This document shows positions 56,690-64,000 of a stretch of 64,000 nt of DNA, piece by piece. The notes under the pieces were generated by a model, which made no database searches, was not told the DNA's origin, and saw only the letters and a list, made by a program, of their open reading frames with translations. The position numbers were made by a program, and so were the translations under genes. The stretch's first letter is position 1. Each line of letters starts with the position of its first letter. Location of the stretch: contig NZ_QJRH01000060.1 in the NCBI RefSeq assembly GCF_003254545.1, forward strand, positions 62,001 to 126,000, read 5' to 3'. The stretch is from Flavobacterium tistrianum. Its GTDB lineage: Bacteria > Bacteroidota > Bacteroidia > Flavobacteriales > Flavobacteriaceae.

Positions 56690-56734
56690 ATCAGGTATAT
56701 AATTTTTAAGAAATATATTACTTTGGTAAAAAAG

Positions 56735-56772
56735 AAAGGTCTGCATGTTTTTTAATATGCAGACCTTTTTTA
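56735..56772 (-). terminator. Terminator after the TPR protein gene
   Basis: The perfect 12-bp stem AAAGGTCTGCAT / ATGCAGACCTTT is flanked by A and T runs, just downstream of the minus-strand TPR gene. Confidence 0.9.
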
Positions 56773-56787
56773 ATTTTTAGGTTGTTG

Positions 56788-57288
56788 TTATTTGCAAAAG
56801 GTAGCTTTGTTTTTTATAGCGCTCTGGCTTCCAAGTTCAATTGCTTTGCTGAAATCTTTGCAAGAGTTTTTCTTATCGCCAATTTTGTTGTAAGCCAAAC
56901 CTCTTAAGTTGTAAGCAACATAATCTTTTGGATTTAAGCCTAAAGAAGCTGTACAGTCATCAATGGTTCCTTGGTAGTTTTGTAATTTGTAGTTAACATT
57001 GGCTCTGCCTGTAAAAGCATCTGCATTCATACTGTCCAACTCGATTGTTTTGCTAAAGTCTGCTTGAGCGCCTTTTAAATCATTTAGTTTGAATTTTGCG
57101 ACACCTCGATTTTGATACGCTTCGACAAATTTAGAATTCATACTGATGGCTTTCGTGTAATCGGCAATTGCACCTTTGGTGTTGCCAGCTTCAGCTTTTT
57201 TCATGGCTTTGTCAAAATAGCCAGTTGCAGATTGTGCCCAGATAGAGCAAGACATCATGATAAGTGATGCTAAAAGTAGGTTTTTCAT
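56788..57288 (-). CDS. Secreted tetratricopeptide-repeat protein
   Basis: A 166-residue protein with a signal peptide (MKNLLLASLIMMSCSIWAQ) and about four TPR units of 34 residues: GAIADYTKAISMNSKFVEAYQNR, GAQADFSKTIELDSMNADAFTGR, GTIDDCTASLGLNPKDYVAYNLR, and a final KDFSKAIELG. The signal ends in IWAQ rather than a lipobox. The repeats form a right-handed superhelix for protein binding in the periplasm. Partner unknown. It is monocistronic. Confidence 0.88.
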   Translation of the reverse strand: MKNLLLASLIMMSCSIWAQSATGYFDKAMKKAEAGNTKGAIADYTKAISMNSKFVEAYQNRGVAKFKLNDLKGAQADFSKTIELDSMNADAFTGRANVNYKLQNYQGTIDDCTASLGLNPKDYVAYNLRGLAYNKIGDKKNSCKDFSKAIELGSQSAIKNKATFCK

Positions 57289-57435
57289 AAAACTAATTTG
57301 GGATTAGTGATTTAATTATTTCCCAACGAATTTAAGAAAGTTTTTATTTTGTAAGAGTTTTTCTTTTCCAATATTATTTAGTAAATAAGGAAAATTTTGG
57401 GAGAGAATAAAAAGTTTGGTATTCCCTGAAAATAA

Positions 57436-57466
57436 AAAAGGTCAAGTAATATTTACTTGACCTTTT
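57436..57466 (-). terminator. Terminator after the last tRNA-Lys
   Basis: AAAAGGTCAAGTA pairs with TACTTGACCTTTT. On the minus strand it begins 1 base after the tRNA and is followed by a T-rich stretch. Confidence 0.85.
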
Positions 57467-57467
57467 G

Positions 57468-57540
57468 TGACCCGACTGGGGCTCGAACCCAGGACCCCAT
57501 CATTAAAAGTGATGTGCTCTACCGACTGAGCTATCGAGTC
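57468..57540 (-). tRNA. tRNA-Lys (anticodon TTT)
   Basis: A 73-base cloverleaf starting GACTCGATAGCTCAGTCGG, with anticodon loop CTTTTAA and T arm GGGTTCGAGCCC. CCA is not encoded. Identical in sequence to the two other tRNA-Lys genes in this cluster. It has its own TATATTTG element about 22 bases upstream (57569-57562). Confidence 0.97.
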
Positions 57541-57676
57541 TTCATTTCTTCAATGAGGGTGCAAATATAAGGACTTATTTTAGCTTTTTAGCGGTTTTTT
57601 GAAATGAATTTTAAATAAATTTCAATAAAAATTATAAAGCCTTATTTTACAATGAAATAGATTTTATGTTTTTTAG

Positions 57677-57759
57677 TGACCATGGAGGGATTTGAACCCT
57701 CACGCCCTTGCGAGCACCACCCCCTCAAGATGGCGAGTCTACCGTTTCTCCACATGGCC
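57677..57759 (-). tRNA. tRNA-Leu (anticodon GAG)
   Basis: An 83-base class II tRNA with acceptor stem GGCCATG/CATGGTC, anticodon stem CCATC/GGTGG around TTGAGGG, a long variable arm (GTGCTCGCAAGGGCGT) and T arm GAGGGTTCAAATCCCTC. CCA is not encoded. It reads CTC/CTT leucine codons. Confidence 0.96.
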
Positions 57760-57766
57760 TTAAAAG

Positions 57767-57802
57767 AAAAAAGGTCGAGTAAAATAAATTACCCGACCTT
57801 TT
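57767..57802 (-). terminator. Hairpin with T tract between tRNA-Lys and tRNA-Leu
   Basis: AAAAGGTCGAGTAA pairs with TTACCCGACCTTTT with one mismatch, immediately after the tRNA-Lys at 57804. It resembles the terminator at 57436-57466. Confidence 0.7.
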
Positions 57803-57803
57803 G

Positions 57804-57876
57804 TGACCCGACTGGGGCTCGAACCCAGGACCCCATCATTAAAAGTGATGTGCTCTACCGACTGAGCTATCGAGTC
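57804..57876 (-). tRNA. tRNA-Lys (anticodon TTT)
   Basis: A 73-base tRNA identical to the copies at 57468 and 57917, with the CTTTTAA anticodon loop. A terminator-like hairpin follows it directly. Confidence 0.97.
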
Positions 57877-57916
57877 ATTGCTTTCAAGAAATTTAATTTG
57901 TTAATCACAAAATTTG

Positions 57917-57989
57917 TGACCCGACTGGGGCTCGAACCCAGGACCCCATCATTAAAAGTGATGTGCTCTACCGACTGAGCTATCGAGTC
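57917..57989 (-). tRNA. tRNA-Lys (anticodon TTT)
   Basis: The first tRNA of the cluster in transcription order, identical to the other two tRNA-Lys genes. A TATATTTG promoter element lies upstream at 58020-58013 (minus strand), with a TTG 21 bases further. Confidence 0.97.
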
Positions 57990-58012
57990 ATTTAATTTCT
58001 TGAATGCGGGTG

Positions 58013-58044
58013 CAAATATAAGGAGTTTTTTTTGAAGTTTCCAA
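58013..58044 (-). promoter_or_regulatory. Predicted promoter for the tRNA cluster
   Basis: TATATTTGCACCC (from 58020) is the -7 element; a TTG lies at 58044-58042. The same TATATTTGCACCC text precedes the tRNA-Lys at 57540, so at least two transcription starts serve the cluster. Confidence 0.5.
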
Positions 58045-58115
58045 GCTATTTTATCATAAATTTGTCTTTTTTTTGGAAAAATCTCCAATTGCTTAGTTTA
58101 TAAGGTTTTATTAAT

Positions 58116-58634
58116 ATGAAAAAAATTGTACTGTTAGGTTACATGGGTTGCGGAAAGTCAACAATTGCCCAAAATTTGTCAAAAATTACAAATATTCCGT
58201 TCTTAGATTTGGATAAATGTATCGAAGAAAGAGCAAATTTATCCATAAATGAGATTTTTGAAAAGCACGGAGAAGTGTATTTTCGAAAATTAGAACACCA
58301 AATGTTTGTCGAATTACTAGAATCTTCTGAAAATAATATTATCGGATTAGGAGGAGGAACTCCATGTTATGCTAATAATCATGAATTATTAAAAGGTGAA
58401 GATGTGGTGTCTATATATTTAAAGGCATCAATTGATACATTATATAATAGATTGGTGCATAACAAAAGCAAACGTCCTTTGATTGCAAATATGAATGAGG
58501 AAGAAATGAAAGAGTTTATTGCGAAACATTTATTCGACAGAAGTTTTTACTACAATCAAGCAAAACATAAAGTTTCGGTAGATGATAAATCTGTCGAAGA
58601 AACGGTTCAGGATATTTTAGAAATACTAGCTTAA
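58116..58634 (+). CDS. aroK: Shikimate kinase
   Basis: The 172-residue enzyme phosphorylates shikimate in aromatic amino acid synthesis. It shows the P-loop GYMGCGKST (residues 8-16), the shikimate-binding FLDLDKCIEE (Asp-Leu-Asp near 31-33), YFRKLEHQ with its conserved arginine, GLGGGTPC (about 77-84) and the lid RPL segment. It is convergent with the phosphoribosyltransferase gene, which it overlaps by 9 bases at the 3' ends. Confidence 0.94.
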   Translation: MKKIVLLGYMGCGKSTIAQNLSKITNIPFLDLDKCIEERANLSINEIFEKHGEVYFRKLEHQMFVELLESSENNIIGLGGGTPCYANNHELLKGEDVVSIYLKASIDTLYNRLVHNKSKRPLIANMNEEEMKEFIAKHLFDRSFYYNQAKHKVSVDDKSVEETVQDILEILA

Positions 58635-59126
58635 AGAAGCATAATCGCCATTTTCTGAATTGAAAACTACTTGAACATGCTCTAATAAAGAAGTTGAAAG
58701 TGAAATTCCTTTGAAATCGGCTTTTACTGGATATTTTTTATGGTTTCGGTCAACAAGTACTGCTGTTTTGAATTTTTTAAGCGGAACGTCTAAAAAATGA
58801 CGAACAGCATATATTAATGTAGTGCCTGAGTTTAAGACGTCATCAACAAGTACCAATCCTTTGTTTTTGTATTCTTCAGTACTCAATGAAGTTTGTATCG
58901 CTTCTTGCGGATTTTGTTTGTTTATTTTGACTTCGCAGATGGAAACCTTTAAGGTAGAAATGCTGCTAAGTGCCGAAGCAATTTTTTCGGCAAAAACAAA
59001 TCCGTTAGAAGCAATTCCGGCAATAACAACTTCGTCTTCGTCTACAAAAGTCTCGTAAATTTGGTAAGCGATACGTTTTATTTTATGTTCGATTTCTTGA
59101 TTGGTCAAGATTATATTGTTGCTCAT
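58626..59126 (-). CDS. Phosphoribosyltransferase family protein (PyrR-like)
   Basis: The 166-residue protein has the PRPP-binding motif LVLVDDVLNSGTTLIYA (about residues 90-106) of type I phosphoribosyltransferases and VVIAGIASNGFVFAEKIA near the N-terminus. PyrR, hypoxanthine and adenine phosphoribosyltransferases share this fold; the fit to PyrR (regulator plus uracil phosphoribosyltransferase) is best but not certain. No pyr genes are adjacent. Confidence 0.85.
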   Translation of the reverse strand: MSNNIILTNQEIEHKIKRIAYQIYETFVDEDEVVIAGIASNGFVFAEKIASALSSISTLKVSICEVKINKQNPQEAIQTSLSTEEYKNKGLVLVDDVLNSGTTLIYAVRHFLDVPLKKFKTAVLVDRNHKKYPVKADFKGISLSTSLLEHVQVVFNSENGDYASLS

Positions 59127-59149
59127 GGTGTATTTTTTTTGCTAAGATA

Positions 59150-59256
59150 AATAATTTAAAACTCCAATTTTAAAAATTCCAAATTCCAAACTTTGCGAAG
59201 CAAGAATGAAATTGTGAAATTCAAATTTATCGTATTTGGAATTTGAGTTTTGAAAT
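59150..59256. repeat. Inverted AATTCCAAATTCCAAA-type repeat
   Basis: AAATTCCAAATTCCAAA near 59172 and ATTTGGAATTTGAGTTTT near 59234 can pair. The same AT-rich words occur by the hydrolase gene (13160-13185) and before the photolyase gene (50680-50715). Simple dispersed repeat; no gene seen. Confidence 0.45.
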
Positions 59257-59658
59257 TTAATTTTCATCATGATCTTCGTCTTCGTCATCATAAAAATCGT
59301 CTCCATAATCGTCAATGTCTCTTCGGTCCTTTTTGGTCGGACGTCCTGCACCGGTTCTTCTAGAGTGTTCTTTAGATAGTTTTAGCATTTCTAAGTGAGC
59401 AAAAGCTTCAGGTGGAGTTTCGTTTTTTTGATAAATATCTACCAACTTTGCTCCAACGCGATTTTGCGGAATGTCTAAAACTGTTATAATTTGTGTAATT
59501 TGATCTTTTCTAAACGTAATTCGGTCTGTAGGAAAAACTTCTTTTGAAGGTTTTGCAATCTGCCCATTTACAGTGATCTGATTCTTTTTGCAAGCTTCAG
59601 TAACCATGTTTCTGGTCTTGTAATAACGAACGCACCACAAGTATTTATCTATTCTCAT
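59257..59658 (-). CDS. S4-domain RNA-binding protein (Hsp15-like)
   Basis: The product has 133 residues from the ATG at 59658 (an upstream extension to 59703 adds no conserved sequence). The N-terminal S4 domain reads MRIDKYLWCVRYYKTRNMV...VNGQIAKPSKEVFPTDRITF (residues 1-47), as in the heat-shock protein Hsp15/HslR that rescues stalled 50S subunits with peptidyl-tRNA. The C-terminus is an acidic, disordered Asp-rich tail (DDYGDDFYDDEDEDHDEN). The PRT gene is downstream on the same strand. Confidence 0.85.
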   Translation of the reverse strand: MRIDKYLWCVRYYKTRNMVTEACKKNQITVNGQIAKPSKEVFPTDRITFRKDQITQIITVLDIPQNRVGAKLVDIYQKNETPPEAFAHLEMLKLSKEHSRRTGAGRPTKKDRRDIDDYGDDFYDDEDEDHDEN

Positions 59659-59737
59659 AATTTTTCTAAAATCCAAGTTAAATTCTTTACAAAAATAAAT
59701 CAATATTGTATCTTGCGCACCTAAAAAAATGATAATA

Positions 59738-60910
59738 ATGAATAAATTTAAATATTATTTTGTTTTGTTACTTGCTGGTCTTGCCATCGTTTCTTGTAAT
59801 AAAAAGGATGATGATGAGGCGGTAGTGGTTCCTTTAAGGGATTATGCTGTGCAGTATAAAGCAGATAATGATTCAATTGAAAAATTTTTAAAGACTAATT
59901 ATATTGTTGTAGATAAGACGACTTTTGATGTTAAAATAGAAAAAATTCCTGCAGGAGGAACTCAAATTTCTATTTGGGATCAGCAAGAGTATCCTTTGAG
60001 AATTAGACCTGTTTCTAGTCGTGGTGTCGATTATAAAGTTTATTATTTAAGTTTTAGAGAAGGTGTTGGTGAGAGGCCATGTAATTTTGATGAGGTTACA
60101 GTTTCATACACGGGAACATTTTTAGATAATAAGCAGTTTGATAGTTCATATGGAGTTGAGCGTAATTTTAACTTAGATATTTATGTTTCTGCACCTATTA
60201 TAGATGGTTGGCCTGAGATTATGCCTCAATTTAGAGTAGGAACTCGTAATCCCACTGGTGCTGATGGAAGTTTTACATATGATGGCTATGGTGCTGGAGT
60301 AATGTTTTTGCCTTCAGGATTGGCATATTATGGAAATCCTCCAGCGGGTATTCCTCAATATGCTCCTTTAGTATTTAGCTTTAAATTGTTAGCTTTAAAG
60401 CGATCTGATATTGAGTACAATGCCTCTACGCAAACAAAAGCTGGCGATGGTGTTCCAAGTTATTTGGAAGATCTTAATGGTGATGGGTATCTTTATGATC
60501 CGAGAGATACTGCAAGATATCCTACTTTGTCAGATGATAAAATAGAAGATACTGATAAAGATGGAATTCCCGACTTTTTAGATTTTGATGATGATGGAGA
60601 TGGTTATACAACTAGATTTGAACTTACAAAGCCTAGTGATCAGATAGGTTGGGGGACATTAGATGGGTCACCTTTCTATTTTGGAATAAGAAACTATTAT
60701 CCTTGGGATCCAATGACGGATGATGCTACTACGCCAAATGTTGATGAAACTGAACCAAGAGGAATTCCTAGTAGACCAAGCGGAGGATTAACTGATCCTA
60801 CAAAACCTGAATCAATTACAAATCCTGCTAAATTTGTTCCAGAAGATTATACTAAACCTGGAAGATTAAGAATACATTTGGATAAAACGTATCCTTATCA
60901 AAAGAAATAA
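59738..60910 (+). CDS. FKBP-type peptidyl-prolyl isomerase-like lipoprotein with Asp-rich calcium-type repeats
   Basis: From the ATG at 59738 (one at 59729 is also possible) the product has 390 residues: lipoprotein signal ending LAIVSC followed by NKKDDDEA, a surface-export-type acidic tract. An FKBP-like domain spans about residues 95-235 (VTVSYTGTFLDNKQFDSSYG; GAGVMFLPSGLAYYG). Next comes an Asp-rich region DLNGDGYLYDPRD, EDTDKDGIPDFLDFDDDGDGY resembling thrombospondin type 3 calcium repeats, and a proline-rich end. It probably folds or stabilises proteins at the outer membrane or surface. The FKBP insertion is unusual in length. A terminator follows. Confidence 0.85.
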   Translation: MNKFKYYFVLLLAGLAIVSCNKKDDDEAVVVPLRDYAVQYKADNDSIEKFLKTNYIVVDKTTFDVKIEKIPAGGTQISIWDQQEYPLRIRPVSSRGVDYKVYYLSFREGVGERPCNFDEVTVSYTGTFLDNKQFDSSYGVERNFNLDIYVSAPIIDGWPEIMPQFRVGTRNPTGADGSFTYDGYGAGVMFLPSGLAYYGNPPAGIPQYAPLVFSFKLLALKRSDIEYNASTQTKAGDGVPSYLEDLNGDGYLYDPRDTARYPTLSDDKIEDTDKDGIPDFLDFDDDGDGYTTRFELTKPSDQIGWGTLDGSPFYFGIRNYYPWDPMTDDATTPNVDETEPRGIPSRPSGGLTDPTKPESITNPAKFVPEDYTKPGRLRIHLDKTYPYQKK

Positions 60911-60928
60911 GAATTAAAAGCTAATATG

Positions 60929-60963
60929 AAAATCCCCGAAATTTATATTTCGGGGATTTTTTT
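60929..60963 (+). terminator. Terminator after the FKBP lipoprotein gene
   Basis: AAAATCCCCGAAAT pairs perfectly with ATTTCGGGGATTTT and is followed by T. Confidence 0.9.
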
Positions 60964-61125
60964 ATCTAAAATTCCAAACGATATGCTTTGGAAATGGGTA
61001 GTGAAGTGTTGATTATTAATTATTTGTTGTTTTGTGAGATTTATTCTTGTGTTTTACGGAATCACGTAAGTATTTTATTTCTTATAATTATATATTTGAA
61101 AGAATAATATTAAAATTTTACAAAA

Positions 61126-62079
61126 ATGAAAAAATTAATTGCATTGTTTTTAGTGCTTACTGCTTTATCATGTAGTAGTGAAGATCAGGTAAATCAAGAA
61201 GTTTCCTCTGTAGAGAATTCAGCTTCCGTTTTAGATGGTAAAATGTTGTCATTTAAAAATGAAGAGTCTTTTGTTAAAGAGTATTCTGATTTAGCACTTT
61301 TAAGTAACGATGAACTTAAAAAATGGATTTCTTCTAAGAAATTAGAATCGTTATTAAATACATCTGATAATTCTGAAGGTATAGAAGAAGATGTTGTACC
61401 AGCTACAAGATTGGTTTATTCAGATGCTTTAAAAGCAATTTTGAATTCTGATTTGAAAGTTAAAGTAGATGGTAAGGTGATTTGGCTTAATGAGCGTACT
61501 TTTTATCTGCTTTCAGAAGATGATGCTAATAAGTCATCTAATGAGCTTGTTGCTCAGAAAGATAAATTGAAAGTTTATGGAAGTTTGTTGAGTTTGTCAA
61601 ATCCAATAGCGAATTCGACTGCAAAAAATTTAATTCCTAACGAAAATGGGATTAGAACTTTTGCATCTGAAGAAATGAATTATAGTGGAAGCAGGTTAAG
61701 GCATGTTGTCGATTTATTTAATGAAACAGTTTACCTTAATGATCGACTTCAATCTAGTAAAATGTTTATTCGCTCTATTTTACAATATAGATCATGTTCT
61801 ACATGGAGATGTACTTGGAAAGAAGCCGGTAATGCGCGAAATTTAACTAGTGATTTTTCTGCATCACCTGCTAGCATTGCTTGGTCAACTCCTCATATAT
61901 ATACTTATACGGCGATAAGTGGAACTCAAACAATTCTACTGTCAAGTTGGTCTCAACCGCCTGCTCCTACTAGTCCTAATCTTTGGTATCCGAATTTTGC
62001 TATTTCAGGACCATTGGTTTGTACTCTTGTTGCTGTAGCTCCAGCGCCTTCAGTATCTATTAATTTGTCTTGGTATTAA
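61126..62079 (+). CDS. Orphan lipoprotein with a Trp/Ser/Pro-rich C-terminal part
   Basis: The 317-residue protein has a lipoprotein signal ending LTALSC followed by SSEDQ. The N-terminal half (about 40-110) is helical and acidic (FKNEESFVKEYSDLALLSNDELKKW). The C-terminal 100 residues are quite different, with CSTWRCTWKEAGNARNL and many Ser, Thr, Pro and Trp residues, ending PSVSINLSWY. I do not recognise a family; the N-terminal half is reminiscent of DUF4848-type Bacteroidetes lipoproteins. A TATATTTG -7-like element lies at 61091-61098. Monocistronic, with a good terminator. Confidence 0.7.
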   Translation: MKKLIALFLVLTALSCSSEDQVNQEVSSVENSASVLDGKMLSFKNEESFVKEYSDLALLSNDELKKWISSKKLESLLNTSDNSEGIEEDVVPATRLVYSDALKAILNSDLKVKVDGKVIWLNERTFYLLSEDDANKSSNELVAQKDKLKVYGSLLSLSNPIANSTAKNLIPNENGIRTFASEEMNYSGSRLRHVVDLFNETVYLNDRLQSSKMFIRSILQYRSCSTWRCTWKEAGNARNLTSDFSASPASIAWSTPHIYTYTAISGTQTILLSSWSQPPAPTSPNLWYPNFAISGPLVCTLVAVAPAPSVSINLSWY

Positions 62080-62104
62080 GATTATATTCGCATAAGAACA
62101 AAAC

Positions 62105-62140
62105 AAAAAGCCTCGAAATGTAAATTTCGAGGCTTTTTTT
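62105..62140. terminator. Terminator between the orphan lipoprotein and transketolase genes
   Basis: AAAAAGCCTCGAAAT pairs with ATTTCGAGGCTTTTT around a 4-base loop, T tract on both sides; it can serve both convergent transcripts. Confidence 0.9.
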
Positions 62141-62162
62141 ATAAAGTGAGAAAAATTAAAAA

Positions 62163-63116
62163 TTACTTTCTTTTGATTACTCTTTCTACAGCTTCGACAA
62201 TCGCTTGATTGTTTAGTTTGTATTTTTCCATTAATTGCTCTGGAGTTCCAGATTCACCAAAACTATCTTTTACTGCTACAAATTCTTGTGGAGTTGGATT
62301 GTTTAAAGCTAATACTCCAGAAACACTTTCTCCAAGACCTCCAAGGTAGTTGTGCTCTTCTGCAGTAACTACACATCTTGTTTTAGCAACCGATTTAAGG
62401 ATAGCTTCTTCGTCAAGAGGTTTAATAGTATGGATGTTGATTACTTCGGCAGAAATTCCTTTTTCTTCTAATTTTTCAGCAGCAATAAGAGCTTCCCAAA
62501 CTAAGTGCCCTGTTGCAATAATAGTTACATCAGTTCCTTCATTTAATAGAATTGCTTTTCCAATTACGAATGGTTCATCAGCAGGAGTGAAGTTTGCTAC
62601 AACTGGACGTCCGAAACGTAAATAAGCTGGTCCATGGTGATCAGCTAGTGCAATAGTTGCCGCTTTAGTCTGGTTGTAATCGCAAGTATTGATTACAGTC
62701 ATTCCTGGCAACATTTTCATTAATCCAATATCTTCTAGGATTTGGTGAGTTGCTCCGTCCTCTCCTAAAGTTAAACCAGCGTGAGAAGCGCAGATTTTTA
62801 CATTTTTATCTGAGTAAGCAACAGATTGGCGAATTTGGTCGTAAACTCTACCAGTAGAGAAGTTAGCAAAAGTTCCTGTAAAAGGAATTTTTCCTCCAAT
62901 TGTTAAACCTGCAGCGATTCCGATCATGTTAGCTTCAGCGATTCCGATTTGGAAAAAACGCTCTGGGTGATTTTTCTTGAATTCATCAAATTTTAGTGAT
63001 CCAATTAAGTCAGCACATAATGCCACAACATTTTCGTTTTTTTGACCTAATTCAGTCATTCCCGCTCCAAAACCAGAACGAGTATCTTTACTTCCTGTAT
63101 TTTCGTATTTTTTCAT
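62163..63116 (-). CDS. Transketolase, C-terminal subunit (pyrimidine-binding and C-terminal domains)
   Basis: The 317-residue protein has the transketolase Pyr domain (FGAGMTELGQKNENVVALCADLIGSLKF; FQIGIAEANMIGIAAGLTIGGKIPFTGTFANFSTGRVYDQIRQSVAYS with the catalytic glutamate in GIAEANM) and a C-terminal domain (IIATGHLVWEAL; VVTAEEHNYLGGLGESV). It pairs with the N-terminal subunit encoded just upstream to form a split transketolase of the non-oxidative pentose phosphate pathway. Split genes are common in this phylum and in archaea. Gap between the two: 75 bp containing AGGCTATATGCAATAGGCTT repeats. Confidence 0.92.
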   Translation of the reverse strand: MKKYENTGSKDTRSGFGAGMTELGQKNENVVALCADLIGSLKFDEFKKNHPERFFQIGIAEANMIGIAAGLTIGGKIPFTGTFANFSTGRVYDQIRQSVAYSDKNVKICASHAGLTLGEDGATHQILEDIGLMKMLPGMTVINTCDYNQTKAATIALADHHGPAYLRFGRPVVANFTPADEPFVIGKAILLNEGTDVTIIATGHLVWEALIAAEKLEEKGISAEVINIHTIKPLDEEAILKSVAKTRCVVTAEEHNYLGGLGESVSGVLALNNPTPQEFVAVKDSFGESGTPEQLMEKYKLNNQAIVEAVERVIKRK

Positions 63117-63191
63117 TTTTGTTTTTTTGCTGTACGCAATAGGCTATATGCAATAGGCTTAGTGCTTAATGCTTATGGCTTAAAGCTTTTT

Positions 63192-64000
63192 TTAGTAATC
63201 AACTTGATCTTTAGAGTAGTTTTGAGCTAATGCATTTGCTAGTTGCTCATCATTTGGAGCTTTACCATGCCAAGCGTGCGTGTGCATCATAAAGTCTACG
63301 CCATTACCCATTTCTGTATGTAACAAAATACAAACTGGTTTTCCTTTTCCTGTTCTTGATTTAGCATCGGTTAAACCAGCAATAATAGCATCAATGTTGT
63401 TTCCTTCTGCAATTTCTAGAACATCCCAGTCAAAAGCTTCAAATTTTGCACGTAGGCTTCCCATTGCCAAAACTTCGTCAGTTGTACCGTCAATTTGTTT
63501 TCCGTTAACGTCAATTGTTGCAATAATGTTGTCTACTTTTTTAGCAGAAGCATACATAATAGCTTCCCAGTTTTGACCTTCTTGCAATTCTCCATCTCCG
63601 TGTAAAGTATAAACTAGATGATTGTCTTTGTTTAATTTTTTAGCTTGAGCTGCTCCCAAAGCTACAGATAAACCTTGTCCTAATGAACCAGATGCCATAC
63701 GAACTCCAGGTAAACCTTCATGAGTTGTTGGGTGTCCTTGTAAACGAGAATTTAATAATCTAAAAGTAGCAAGTTCTGAAATTGGAAAGTAACCGCTGCG
63801 CGCTAAAACGCTATAAAATACTGGAGAAATATGACCATTTGAAAGGAAAAAGATATCTTCTCCAATTCCGTCCATATCAAAACCTTCTTTGCGGTCCATT
63901 ATATTTTGATATAATGTAACCAAAAATTCAGTACAACCTAAAGAACCACCTGGGTGTCCAGAGTTTACAGCATGTACCATTCTAAGAATATCTCTTCTTA
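63192..64000 (-). CDS. Transketolase, N-terminal (thiamine diphosphate-binding) subunit, truncated by the window edge
   Basis: The visible 268 codons include RRDILRMVHAVNSGHPGGSLG at the upstream edge, which continues beyond base 64000; only about 10-15 N-terminal residues are missing. TPP-binding motif GDGELQEGQNWEAIMYASAKKVDNIIATIDVN (GDG to N, about 28 residues) and HGKAPNDEQL near the C-terminus are intact. It forms the N-terminal half of split transketolase with the downstream gene. Confidence is high on family, and the start lies off the window. Confidence 0.93.
   Translation of the reverse strand, partial: RRDILRMVHAVNSGHPGGSLGCTEFLVTLYQNIMDRKEGFDMDGIGEDIFFLSNGHISPVFYSVLARSGYFPISELATFRLLNSRLQGHPTTHEGLPGVRMASGSLGQGLSVALGAAQAKKLNKDNHLVYTLHGDGELQEGQNWEAIMYASAKKVDNIIATIDVNGKQIDGTTDEVLAMGSLRAKFEAFDWDVLEIAEGNNIDAIIAGLTDAKSRTGKGKPVCILLHTEMGNGVDFMMHTHAWHGKAPNDEQLANALAQNYSKDQVDY

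Noticed and set aside
57676..58088. Open frames on both strands across the tRNA cluster (about 70-100 codons)
   Set aside because: They are translations of repeated tRNA genes and have no protein features.
59142..59351. A 69-codon minus-strand open frame downstream of the S4-domain gene
   Set aside because: It overlaps the acidic tail of the S4-domain gene in another frame and continues through AT-rich repeats; no protein features.

Overview
The window is chromosomal DNA from a member of the Bacteroidota, most likely the genus Flavobacterium. The evidence is AT-rich DNA (G+C roughly one third by eye, not computed), promoters of the flavobacterial form TTG-N18-TAnnTTTG upstream of several genes, a protein with a C-terminal type IX secretion sorting domain, many lipoproteins with acidic residues after the lipid cysteine, and DUF4199, DUF4252, BtuG-like and GlmU-like families typical of Flavobacteriaceae. 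Most content is ordinary core genome. I see no phage, plasmid, CRISPR array or insertion sequence.

Layout. 1-5.2 kb: truncated ABC exporter, phosphoglucomutase, glycosyltransferase, DUF4199 protein, ribosomal protein bL31. 5.4-13.2 kb: GlmU-like protein, PepSY-like secreted protein, ABC-F ATPase, a porin plus DASS anion transporter, a GNAT protein and an alpha/beta hydrolase. 13.4-17.8 kb: DUF2892/TPR protein, rpmH (bL34, short and easily missed), carB without its allosteric domain, and a YiaA/B membrane protein that seems to lack a normal start codon. 17.9-21.6 kb: ECF sigma/anti-sigma/DUF4252 operon facing an S41 protease.

21.7-32.3 kb is a vitamin B12 island. A cobalamin riboswitch precedes btuB and a BtuG-like surface beta-propeller lipoprotein. 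It is followed by cobC, cobS, a bluB-cobT gene fusion and cobU, and then by a BtuFCD-type ABC importer on the other strand. 32.3-50.5 kb holds RNA-modification enzymes (TrmL, RluE-type), an SDR, a T9SS-exported nuclease-like protein, a MepB protein, a second ECF sigma factor with an anti-sigma/beta-barrel fusion, RmuC, a thioesterase, YceI, a TIGR01777 epimerase, a TetR-type regulator, and an ABC1/UbiB kinase gene broken by a one-base frameshift.

50.7-56.6 kb is a light-protection cluster on the minus strand: a MerR regulator with the CarH cobalamin-photoreceptor signature, crtI, crtB, crtZ, an SRPBCC protein and a DNA photolyase. B12 uptake and salvage thus lie on the same segment as a probable B12-dependent light sensor. 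56.8-64 kb: TPR protein, four tRNA genes (Lys x3, Leu), aroK, a phosphoribosyltransferase, an S4-domain protein, an FKBP lipoprotein, an orphan lipoprotein and a split transketolase running off the right edge.

The intergenic DNA carries a four-copy family of about 104-bp palindromic elements (13.2, 26.2, 50.6 and 53.2 kb), a 29-33-bp palindrome in two copies, and several other inverted repeats. No clearly novel multi-gene system was found. The best leads are the CarH variant with its linked B12 genes, the BluB-CobT fusion, the anti-sigma/beta-barrel fusion and the palindromic repeat family.
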